From Collinsella sp. UBA6357 (GTDB taxonomy: Bacteria > Actinomycetota > Coriobacteriia > Coriobacteriales > Coriobacteriaceae), in the NCBI GenBank assembly GCA_002437815.1, contig DJRP01000005.1:1-12828 (forward strand): a stretch of DNA of 12,828 bases. Direction: 5' to 3'. This document shows positions 1-7,400 of the stretch, piece after piece. The translations under genes were made by a program, and so were the position numbers. Every line of letters starts with the position of its first letter. The stretch's first letter is position 1. Under the pieces are notes generated by a model. The model did no database searches, was not told the origin of the DNA, and was given only the letters and a program-made list of their open reading frames with translations.

Positions 1-930
1 CACCAACTTTGACGACACCATCCGCTTCTCGTCCTCGAGCGGCCCGTGATAGTGCTCGAGGTCAAGGTAGAACGGATGCGGCTCACCGATGTAGAAGGAA
101 AACGTCTCGTTGTAGTTGATCGTGCAACCGGTGGCACACATGTTGCTGATATCCCCCTCCTCGCGATAATGCTCTAATCGCCGCTGTGCATCGTCCAGCC
201 AGCCTACAGATCGCTCGACCGCCCGAAGTTCCGTTTCGAGACGTGTTCGGTCCCAGGTGGGCAGGTCGTAGAGCACGAACGGCTCGCGTGAGTTGCCCCG
301 TGGCGTCCAAACGATATCGCCCGTGTGAAACGGCGTGGGGATATCGACCCATGTGAACTCGAACGCGGTATCCCAGTTGTTCTCCGTGCAACCTGCCGAG
401 GGACAATAGACGGAAAGGGCCTCGCCTTTGCCATTAACCATGAGCCAGTCTTCCTGACGGTTCACGTCGTCGACATCGAGGGGGCACCGGGTGATGCGAA
501 TGCGTGCCTCCGGCCTTTCTGCCAGCTCTTCGTTGCGGCTCAGTGCCTCGGCACATTTCTCATAACAGCTGAAGGGCCCGCCGAGGACCCCACAAAGCTG
601 ACCTTTGGGCACGGCTTCCTCTTCAAACTGATAAACGTAGCCCGTTCCGGTCATGAACGCCTCGATGCACCGTTTGTTGTAATCGACTGTCCAGTACAAA
701 AAGGCGTGGAAATCGGGGATGGCGGGCCTTCCAAAACCGGCGAGCGTCGTCTTCAACGAGCAGTTGGGCATGGTGTTCGCGATTTCGCGCCAAGCTTCAC
801 ATTTTCGTTCGAGCGTGGCGGCCTTTGAAAACCAGACGAGATAGGCGGCTTCGACGGTGCTGGGCTGGTAACCGATTCCATACAGATGCTCCCGAATGTC
901 CCGGGAGTCGACAAAGTCCAAGATATTCAT
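1..930 (-). CDS. Uncharacterised protein, paralogue of the C-terminal half of its upstream neighbour (3' end cut by window edge)
   Basis: The frame is open from an ATG at 930 to the left edge (310 codons, no stop in the window), starting MNILDFVDSRDIREHLYGIG. It aligns along its length with residues 356 onward of the 720-aa protein just upstream: the N-terminal 'I-L-x-F-x-D-S-x-D-I-x-E-H-L' block, 'N-T-M-P-N-C', 'I-P-D-F-H-A-F-L', and 'I-P-T-P-F-H-T-G-D-I-V' with G204-D205. Near the edge both have 'F-Y-I-G-E-P' followed by 'Y-H-G-P-L' (neighbour: 'C-H-G-P-L'). The start is fixed by an AGAGGA ribosome binding site and by that alignment. The neighbour's TGA lies only 2 bases before this ATG, so translation is probably coupled. 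No signal peptide or membrane segment is visible. I know similar proteins only as hypothetical proteins of gut anaerobes; I assign no function. Confidence 0.87.
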   Translation of the reverse strand, partial: MNILDFVDSRDIREHLYGIGYQPSTVEAAYLVWFSKAATLERKCEAWREIANTMPNCSLKTTLAGFGRPAIPDFHAFLYWTVDYNKRCIEAFMTGTGYVYQFEEEAVPKGQLCGVLGGPFSCYEKCAEALSRNEELAERPEARIRITRCPLDVDDVNRQEDWLMVNGKGEALSVYCPSAGCTENNWDTAFEFTWVDIPTPFHTGDIVWTPRGNSREPFVLYDLPTWDRTRLETELRAVERSVGWLDDAQRRLEHYREEGDISNMCATGCTINYNETFSFYIGEPHPFYLDLEHYHGPLEDEKRMVSSKLV

Positions 931-932
931 GG

Positions 933-3095
933 TCAGTTCCTCTTTGTAGAGAATCGTGCCGGCGGGGTTATCGCGTCGTCGAACAGCTCTGGATAGAAAT
1001 CTTTGAGCCAGCCATCTGCGTCTTCGAACCGTTTGGTTTTCTTTTTGACCAGCGCCTTGAGCTTGCAAATGTTCGACATTGCGGCGAGCGAATCCAAGCC
1101 CAAATAGCCATCGAGATATGCCCGTATCCCGTACAGGATCCTCGCCTCCGGCTTGAGCGGGCCGTGGCAGTATTCCATATCGAGAAGAAAACAGCCTGGT
1201 TCTCCGATGTAGAAGGGGTATGCGGAAGAAGTTCCAATCTGGCAGCCATAAGCATACATATCAGACGTATCGCCGTTCTGCCGATGGTACTTGAGCAGGT
1301 CATCGGCCTTTCTTGCGGAACGTTCCCTGTATATGGACGGGGGAAGTTCGTCTATGACGCGCTGCGTGGTCCGTGTCTGCACGTCGAGAAGCAACATGGG
1401 GTCGTCAGGATGCCCGTGCCGGCAAATGATGTCGCCGGCATGGAAGGGCGTTGGGATGCCAAACCACATCAAATCAAAGGCGAAGGTGGGGTCTTCGCCC
1501 TCGCGTTCCCTGTCTATGCAGCGCAGCTCGCAGTACATGATTTCGCCTTGCGCGTTGAGCATGAGCCTGTCTTCGGCATAGAAGTCTTCGTTCGGGTCGA
1601 TGGGACGGCGAGAGATCTCGATCGAGGTGGGGCTTTCGTCCTCAAACACTTTCCAGATCGCCTCGAAGCATTTGCCATAGCTGCTGTAAGGACCGTAGAT
1701 GCAGCCATCTATATAGGTCTTTTCCGTCTTGTCCTGGAAGAAATACAAGTAGTTGTCGGGTTGCTTGAACCGGGCGATTAACATACGTTCCCATTTGATG
1801 ACGTCGCGGAGAAACGCGTGGAAGTTTGGGATGTTGAGTGTGTCGCTGCGTCTACTCATAGCGCAATTAGGCATGTTGTCGATGATCTTTTGCCAGCCTT
1901 CGAGCTTTTGCTGCAGCGTCTTCTCATGCGAGCAGGAGACGATGAACGCTGCTTCAGGTGTGGTGAACTCGTAGCCGATACTCTTCAGATGTTCTTTGAT
2001 GTCGGGCGAGTCGAGAAACTCGAGGATGTCCGGGCGGATAGCCAGGGCTTTGGAATCGGCCGATTTGCGATACGGTTGCAGAAAATCGTGCCCGATCGAA
2101 CCATCGGACCACTGCTTGCCGTAGGCCGGGTCGTTATGCAGCTTCTCCGAGAGCTCGAGCATGAAGGCGCAATCATCCGGAAGGTCTCCGGTGTAGCGCT
2201 CGGCGGTGTAGAGGGCGGAGGGCATGAAGTCGCTCCAAAAGCCGTCCACGTAATCTCTCAGGTGGAGCGCGCCTTCTTCGACCCCGCGAATCTTGCTTGG
2301 ATAGGCGCACCAAACCTGGCCTTTGAACGAGCTTTCGTAGTCGTCTTCAAGCACGATGACGAAACGAGGACCACGGTCAAAAGGCCGACCGTCGATTTTG
2401 ATGATGTCTCCCGGCGCCCAGGGCGTATAGAACGGCTCATCGTTTGAACAGAACCGCCTCTTTTTGTTCCATAGAATACTTTCGAAGCATGGGCGGCGGG
2501 TGCGCTGCCCGCGACGATCGTTGAGGAACACGAGCTCACCGGCTTTGGTTGCCGCGAATGTTAACGAGGGCTGCGCCGATGCGTGATTATGGAGGTCGTC
2601 TGCGGTATAGAGCTTGATTTCCCAGTACGATTCGGACCAGTCGTCGTCGGACCACTCTTCGAGGTAGCTTCTCATGAGCTCTTGCGCGGTTTTCCATGAT
2701 GCGGCGGGGAAGGGGCCGTCGAAGGTATCTGCTCCGCGCTCCTCCTCGTTGTAGAACATGCCCGAGACCAACAAGATGCCTCGATCGCGTTCAACGTTGT
2801 CGAGCATATCGAGCGCGCTGTTGAGTTGCTCAAGGGCATCGTCGACCGTTTCCAAGTCTTTCGCCGGGACCTCTTCACGGAGCTGCTCGAGCGTGGAGCG
2901 CTTTTCGTCCAGGGTCTTGAGCGAGCCGCCGATGATGTTGATGAAGGAATCGGGTCGACCGCCGGCATATTTGAGCATGTGGGTGCGAAGCTCTTCGTCC
3001 TTAATACAGCTGCAGACGAGCTCTCTGCCTGCGTCTGTCATGGTTTCTCGTTCTTGGTTTTGGCGTGTCAGGGCATTGTCTACCTGGTTATCCAT
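933..3095 (-). CDS. Uncharacterised two-module protein (720 aa)
   Basis: I choose the ATG at 3095 because AAGGAGG lies just upstream. An ATG at 3266 in the same frame has no ribosome binding site and would add 57 residues of unlikely composition. Residues about 40-105 look helical and charged (possible coiled coil). Residues about 105-245 contain a 'G-P-F' segment, a strand-rich part and 'P-W-A-P-G-D-I-I' (G229-D230). Residues 356-720 form a second module with 'G-P-Y-S-S-Y', 'N-A-Q-G-E-I' and 'I-P-T-P-F-H-A-G-D-I-I' (G554-D555), clearly paralogous to the downstream gene and more distantly to this protein's own N-terminal half. The repeated part may be a small beta-barrel-like fold, but that is a guess. 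There is no membrane segment, signal peptide or recognisable catalytic motif. The gene is less GC-rich than the operons to its right and is co-directional and coupled with the downstream paralogue. Function unknown. Confidence 0.9.
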   Translation of the reverse strand: MDNQVDNALTRQNQERETMTDAGRELVCSCIKDEELRTHMLKYAGGRPDSFINIIGGSLKTLDEKRSTLEQLREEVPAKDLETVDDALEQLNSALDMLDNVERDRGILLVSGMFYNEEERGADTFDGPFPAASWKTAQELMRSYLEEWSDDDWSESYWEIKLYTADDLHNHASAQPSLTFAATKAGELVFLNDRRGQRTRRPCFESILWNKKRRFCSNDEPFYTPWAPGDIIKIDGRPFDRGPRFVIVLEDDYESSFKGQVWCAYPSKIRGVEEGALHLRDYVDGFWSDFMPSALYTAERYTGDLPDDCAFMLELSEKLHNDPAYGKQWSDGSIGHDFLQPYRKSADSKALAIRPDILEFLDSPDIKEHLKSIGYEFTTPEAAFIVSCSHEKTLQQKLEGWQKIIDNMPNCAMSRRSDTLNIPNFHAFLRDVIKWERMLIARFKQPDNYLYFFQDKTEKTYIDGCIYGPYSSYGKCFEAIWKVFEDESPTSIEISRRPIDPNEDFYAEDRLMLNAQGEIMYCELRCIDREREGEDPTFAFDLMWFGIPTPFHAGDIICRHGHPDDPMLLLDVQTRTTQRVIDELPPSIYRERSARKADDLLKYHRQNGDTSDMYAYGCQIGTSSAYPFYIGEPGCFLLDMEYCHGPLKPEARILYGIRAYLDGYLGLDSLAAMSNICKLKALVKKKTKRFEDADGWLKDFYPELFDDAITPPARFSTKRN

Positions 3096-3150
3096 TGCAG
3101 CCTCCTTATCAGCCGTTATCGGCATCATGCAATGGAAGCTGAAATTTTGC

Positions 3151-3166
3151 GTCCCAATGATGGGAC
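3151..3166. repeat. Short perfect inverted repeat upstream of the 720-aa gene
   Basis: GTCCCA and TGGGAC form perfect 6-bp arms around a 4-base ATGA loop, 55 bases before the start codon of the minus-strand gene. It could be a protein-binding site or a leader hairpin. I see no convincing promoter hexamers next to it, so its role is open. Confidence 0.35.
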
Positions 3167-3290
3167 TCAAATTGAGCTCATGCCTTGATGGGCCATCTGG
3201 GATTAAAGCGAGCCAGCTGAAGGAGGGCTTGGGTGAAGGTAATTCGCTAGGAATGAATACGAACAAACATTCGCGTATCTAACTGCGCTT

Positions 3291-3299
3291 TGATAGAAT
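3291..3299 (+). promoter_or_regulatory. Candidate extended -10 promoter of the small peptide gene
   Basis: TGATAGAAT matches the extended -10 pattern TGnTAnAAT. The -35 side is weak: TTCGCG at 3270-3275, 18 bases upstream, agrees with consensus in three positions. Transcription would start near 3306 and leave a leader of nearly 60 bases before the ATG at 3364. Prediction from sequence only. Confidence 0.4.
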
Positions 3300-3328
3300 C
3301 AGAATCGTTGACGGCAGTTCCATGTGCC

Positions 3329-3363
3329 GGGCAGCGCCCTCCATCCGATGGGAGGTGATGCCC
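3329..3363 (+). promoter_or_regulatory. Hairpin that buries the ribosome binding site of the small peptide gene
   Basis: GGGCA (3329-3333) pairs with TGCCC (3359-3363), and CCTCC (3338-3342) pairs with GGAGG (3351-3355). An asymmetric internal loop (4 and 3 bases) separates the two stems and the apical loop has 8 bases. GGAGG is the core of the near-perfect Shine-Dalgarno sequence GGAGGTGAT, and the hairpin ends at the base before the ATG. When folded, it would block ribosome entry. Such hidden ribosome binding sites are typical of type I toxin messages. Confidence 0.5.
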
Positions 3364-3489
3364 ATGGCCGATCTGATCGATTTCGTGAAGTTCCTGACCG
3401 CTTTGGTCTCGCTCCTCACGGCGCTTATCGGACTTTCCGAGGCACTCAAGCGGCGTTCGAAGCAATGTAAAAGGGGTCGCCGCCGCTAA
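3364..3489 (+). CDS. Small hydrophobic peptide with basic tail, candidate type I toxin (41 aa)
   Basis: The frame runs from ATG 3364 to TAA 3487-3489. The ribosome binding site GGAGGTGAT ends shortly before it; an in-frame ATG at 3358 sits too close to that site. Residues 4-28 make one hydrophobic helix with a 7-residue repeat, 'L-T-A-L-V-S-L' then 'L-T-A-L-I-G-L', giving a leucine-rich face. Residues 29-41 contain nine Lys/Arg. A short membrane helix plus a strongly basic tail is the general build of small membrane toxins of type I systems, although I recognise no specific family. The 5' hairpin and the predicted antisense RNA over its 3' end support this. It could instead be a small membrane protein of another kind or a fortuitous frame; the strong ribosome binding site argues against the latter. 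It is transcribed away from the 720-aa gene. Confidence 0.6.
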   Translation: MADLIDFVKFLTALVSLLTALIGLSEALKRRSKQCKRGRRR

Positions 3490-3501
3490 GGCGTTGACCC
3501 C
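3469..3501 (-). terminator. Rho-independent terminator of the predicted antisense RNA
   Basis: On the minus strand GGGGTC (3501-3496) pairs with GACCCC (3478-3473), and inside it CGCC (3493-3490) pairs with GGCG (3484-3481) around a 5-base loop. TTTT (3472-3469) follows directly. On the plus strand the same hairpin is followed by CTAAACC, not T residues, so it reads as a terminator for minus-strand transcription. It overlaps the last codons of the small peptide gene. Confidence 0.5.
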
Positions 3502-3551
3502 CTAAACCAAGCAACGGCGCTGCCCAGCTTTCCAGAACTTGGGCTGCCGTC
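3469..3551 (-). ncRNA. Predicted cis-antisense RNA (about 80 nt) against the small peptide message
   Basis: A start near 3551 is predicted from the -10 box at 3563-3558. The transcript would begin with a stem-loop (ACGGC 3514-3518 with GCCGT 3546-3550, and GCCCA 3522-3526 with TGGGC 3540-3544) and end with the terminator hairpin 3473-3501. This two-hairpin layout, complementary to the end of a small membrane-peptide gene, is the usual form of a type I antitoxin RNA. No RNA evidence is available here; existence and ends are inferred. Confidence 0.4.
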
Positions 3552-3557
3552 GACACC

Positions 3558-3586
3558 ATTGTACCCATGGACAACCTGCCGAGCAA
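3558..3586 (-). promoter_or_regulatory. Candidate sigma-70-type promoter of the antisense RNA
   Basis: On the minus strand TTGCTC (3586-3581) and TACAAT (3563-3558) are separated by exactly 17 bases. The -10 matches consensus in five of six positions, the -35 in its first three. The predicted start falls at the base of the 5' stem-loop of the antisense RNA. Confidence 0.42.
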
Positions 3587-3626
3587 TCAAATGTTCGAGA
3601 AGGCATGTCGTCGTGGCTCCGCGGAC

Positions 3627-3653
3627 AAGGCAAAGGGACAGCCCCTTTGTCTT
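3627..3653. repeat. Strong intergenic hairpin, possible dispersed repeat unit
   Basis: AAGGCAAAGGG (3627-3637) pairs with CCCTTTGTCTT (3643-3653): 11 pairs with one G-T wobble and a 5-base loop (ACAGC). No T-tract follows on the plus strand. It lies between the small peptide locus and the tetR-like gene. It may be a repetitive palindrome of the genome or a terminator insulating the two loci. Confidence 0.45.
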
Positions 3654-3682
3654 ATGTCACCCTTGTCACCTTTCCGTGAACG

Positions 3683-3726
3683 TGCACACGGTGTGCAATA
3701 ATACTCGAGCTGTGCAATAGCGCACA
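3683..3726 (+). promoter_or_regulatory. Palindromic control region of the TetR-type regulator and activase operon
   Basis: TGCACAC-G-GTGTGCA (3683-3697) is a perfect palindrome around one central base. A second inverted repeat, TGTGC and GCACA around 6 bases, spans 3711-3726. The 9-base word TGTGCAATA occurs at 3692-3700 and 3711-3719, spaced 19 bases. The cluster lies just before the ribosome binding site of the regulator gene, where TetR-family proteins usually bind to repress themselves. AATAAT near 3697-3702 could serve as a -10 element, but no good -35 was found. Confidence 0.55.
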
Positions 3727-3748
3727 GACTGAGTAACAAGGAGGCCCT

Positions 3749-4480
3749 GTGCCCCAATCCCAACTTGAGAAATGCGACCGTCGGTCGTTGCGCTCGCAGC
3801 GGGCCCTGCGCCAGGCGTTGGCGAGCGAGCTTGCAGACGGCGAGGACATCTCGCGCATTAGCGTGGCGTCGCTCACCGAGCGTGCCGGCCTCACGCGTCG
3901 CACCTTCTACACGCACTACCGCGACATCCCCGATTTCATCAACCAGGTCGAGGACGGCCTGCTGGCGGAGATCCGCGAACACGTGTCCGCTATCGCCGCC
4001 GCCAACCTGCCCGAGCTCTACCGCAACATCGACGAGCTCGAGCCCGCACCCGGCTCCGTCGAGCTGCTGTGCTACCTGGCCGCCAACCGTGAGCTCATCG
4101 GCTCGTTGCTCGGCCCTGGGGGAGACCCGGCCTTCGTGCGCAAACTTATCGATATGGCGCGCGACGCCGTGAGCGCCCGCGCCCAGACGGGTATCCTCGG
4201 TCTCGCACTCGGCGCATTTCTCGACTACTACGTCACTTCCGTCATCTCCGCCGAGGTCGGCCTTATCCAGCGTTGGTTCGACCGCGACTTGGCTGAGAGC
4301 CCCGAGACCATGGCGCGCATCATGACGGTCATCGCCTTTGTGCGCCCGGGCGACCTCTATGGCCAGCCGATCGACATCAACGTGCCCGAATACGGCATGA
4401 AACTCTTGAACCTGCAGCTCGACGACGCGGCTTCGCCTGCCGTGTCTGCCGTGCATTCCGATATCGCCAACGAGAATTAA
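3749..4480 (+). CDS. TetR/AcrR-family transcriptional regulator (243 aa)
   Basis: This is a DNA-binding repressor-type protein. Residues about 13-60 form the TetR_N domain, with helix-turn-helix 'I-S-V-A-S-L-T-E-R-A-G-L-T-R-R-T-F-Y-T-H-Y' at about 37-57. The C-terminal half contains 'L-L-G-P-G-G-D-P-A-F-V-R-K-L' and helices like the DhaS-type C-terminal domain (TetR_C_7 group); its ligand is unknown. The start is a GTG with AAGGAGG 4 bases upstream; no in-frame ATG fits better. Palindromes sit directly upstream. The stop is 15 bp before the activase gene, so the two are almost certainly one transcript and this protein probably controls both. What it senses cannot be told; a CoA ester or fermentation intermediate is only a guess from the neighbour. 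Confidence 0.93.
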   Translation: MPQSQLEKCDRRSLRSQRALRQALASELADGEDISRISVASLTERAGLTRRTFYTHYRDIPDFINQVEDGLLAEIREHVSAIAAANLPELYRNIDELEPAPGSVELLCYLAANRELIGSLLGPGGDPAFVRKLIDMARDAVSARAQTGILGLALGAFLDYYVTSVISAEVGLIQRWFDRDLAESPETMARIMTVIAFVRPGDLYGQPIDINVPEYGMKLLNLQLDDAASPAVSAVHSDIANEN

Positions 4481-4495
4481 GAGGAGAGAACAAAG

Positions 4496-7400
4496 ATGAG
4501 CAAACTCGTCGCAGAGATGCCGAAGGCCCCCGAGACTGGCGCCACGACCAAGATCGGTGACGCCGCCGTCCCCGAAGGTGCGATTTTCAACCCCGAGAAC
4601 GCGTACGGTCAGCTTCACTTGGGTATTGACGTGGGCTCCACCACCGTCAAACTCGCCGTGCTCGACGACGACAACAGAATCGTCTACGCCAAGTACCAGC
4701 GCCACCACACCGATGTCCGCGCCTGCGCGCGCGACCTCTTCGTGGGCGCCGCGGGGCTCCTCCCCGAGGCCCAGATGACCTGCGCCATCACCGGCTCGGG
4801 CGGCCTTCTGCTCTCGCAGTGGCTCGGTCTGGAGTTCGTCCAGGAGGTCATCGCGAGTAAGCGCGCCGTCGAGACCCTCATCCCCAAAACCGACGTCGCC
4901 ATCGAGCTCGGCGGCGAGGACGCCAAGATCATCTACTTCGACAACGGCATCGAGCAGCGCATGAACGGCACCTGCGCCGGCGGCACGGGCGCGTTCATCG
5001 ATCAGATGGCCACGCTGCTCCACACCGACGCGAGCGGCCTCAACGAGCTCGCGAAGAATGCCACCACCATCTATCCGATCGCGAGCCGCTGCGGCGTCTT
5101 CGCCAAGACCGACGTGCAGCCGTTGCTCAACGAGGGCGCCCGCCCCGAGGACGTCGCCGCGTCGATCTTCCAAGCTGTCGTGACGCAGACCATCTCGGGT
5201 CTCGCGTGCGGCCGTCCCATCCGCGGCAACGTCGCCTTTTTGGGCGGCCCGCTCCAGTACCTCTCCGAGCTGCGTCACCGCTTCTACCTCACGCTCGATC
5301 TGGACGAGGAGCACCGCATCGTGCCCGAGAACGCGCATCTCTTTGTCGCGAGCGGCGCCGCCATGGCGCACGAGTCCAACAAGCTCTCCACGTTCCCGCA
5401 GCTCATCCATGACATTGACAGCCTGGGCGACACGCAGGGTTCCGAGGTCGAGCGTCTGGACCCGCTCTTCGCCACCGATGACGACTACCGCGAGTTCAAG
5501 GGTCGCCACGACAAGGAGATCGTCCCCAAGGGCGAGCTCGAGGGCTACCAGGGCCGCGTGTTCATCGGTATCGACGCCGGCTCCACCACCATGAAGGCCG
5601 CGCTCGTGGGCGAGGACGGCCAGCTGCTGCACACCTGGTACGGCAACAACAACGGCGACATCCTGGGCACGGCTAAGGTCATCATGGCCGACTTCTACGA
5701 CCATATCCCCGCGGGCTGCACCATCGGCCACGTCACCACCACCGGCTACGGCGAGGCCCTGCTTATCGAGGCCCTCAAGGCAGATTCCGGCGAGATCGAG
5801 ACCGTCGCACATCTGCGCGGCGCCAAGGCGTTCCTCCCCGGCGTCGAGTTCATCCTCGATATCGGTGGCCAGGACATGAAATGCCTGCGCGTGAAGGACG
5901 GCGTCATCGAGCACATCATGCTCAACGAGGCCTGCTCCTCGGGCTGCGGCAGCTTTATCGAGTCCTTTGCCGTGTCGATGGACATGGACGTGCGCGCCTT
6001 CGCCAAGGCGGCCATCGAGGCCAAGGCGCCCGTCGACTTGGGCAGCCGCTGCACCGTCTTCATGAACTCCCGCGTCAAGCAGGCGCAGAAGGAAGGCGCC
6101 ACGGTGGGCGACATCGCGGCCGGCCTTTCCTACTCTGTGATCAAGAACGCCCTGTTCAAGGTCATCAAGCTGCGCGATCCCAAGGAGATCGGCACGCAGG
6201 TGATCGTCCAGGGCGGCACCTTCATGTCCGATGCCACGCTGCGCGCCTTCGAGCAGCTCACGGGTGTGCATGCCGTGCGTCCCGACATCGCCGGCTGCAT
6301 GGGCGCCTACGGTGCGGCCCTGCTCGCCCGCGATCGCGCCGGGGCCGACGGCGTCTCGAGCATTCTCTCGGCAGACGAGATCGCCCGCCTCACCGTCACG
6401 CAAAAGCACGTGCGCTGCGGCCGCTGCTCCAACAACTGTCAGCTCACCGTCAACGACTTTGGCGGCGGCCGCCGCTTTATCACCGGCAACCGCTGCGAGA
6501 AGGGCGCCGGCCACAAGAAGCAGAAGACGCAGGCCCCCAACCTCTTCAAACAGAAGAACGAGCTGCTCTTCAACCGCGAGGTGCTCGATCCCGATGAGGC
6601 CCCGCGCGGCACCGTCGGCATCCCGCGCGCGCTCAACATGTATGAGAACTATCCCTTCTGGCATGCGTTCTTTACGCGTCTGGGCTTTAGCGTGCAGCTC
6701 TCCGACCAGTCGAGCAAAAAGACCTATCAGGCGGGCATCGAGTCCATGCCGTCCGAGAGCGTATGCTACCCTGCCAAGATGAGCCACGGCCATGTGATGA
6801 ACCTCATCGACCGCGATGTCGACTTTATCTGGATGCCGTGCGTGCGTTGGGAGCGCAAGGAGGACCCCACGGCCGGTAACTGCTACAACTGCCCCATCGT
6901 CATGAGCTACCCCACAGCGCTCGGCCTCAACATCGATGAGATCCGCGAGCAGAACATCGAGTTCCTGTATCCCTTTGTGCCCTATCACGATAAGACCGAG
7001 CTCAAGCACCGTCTGTACCAGGTGCTCGCCGTTGATCGCGTGGCCGATGCCGAGGCCGGGCACGGCCGCGTGCGCGGCCCCAAGATCACGCGCTCCGAGA
7101 TCGACGCTGCCGTCAATGCCGCCTACGAGGCCGACGCGCGCTTCCACGAGGACATCCAGACCATGGGCGAGGAGGCCCTCAAGTGGGTCGAGGAGCACGG
7201 CGGCCACGGCATCGTGCTCGCCGGGCGTCCCTACCATAACGACCCCGAGATCAACCATGCCCTGCCCGAGCTCATCTCGAGCTTTGGCTTCGTGGTCTTC
7301 ACCGAGGACTCGCTCGCGCACCTCGTCAAACCCGAGCGCCCCATCCGCGTCGTGGACCAGTGGATGTACCACAGCCGTCTCTACGCCGTGGCGCGTTTTG

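Noticed and set aside
825..1781. Plus-strand open frame opposite the two left-hand paralogues
   Set aside because: The paralogy of the two minus-strand proteins is clear over this stretch, while the plus-strand translation shows no family features.
3096..3266. 57-residue N-terminal extension of the 720-aa protein
   Set aside because: The ATG at 3266 has no ribosome binding site, whereas AAGGAGG precedes the ATG at 3095. The extension also contains the perfect palindrome at 3151-3166.
3514..3653. Hairpins 3514-3550 and 3627-3653 as terminators of the small peptide message
   Set aside because: Neither is followed by T residues on the plus strand, so I could not assign the 3' end of that message.
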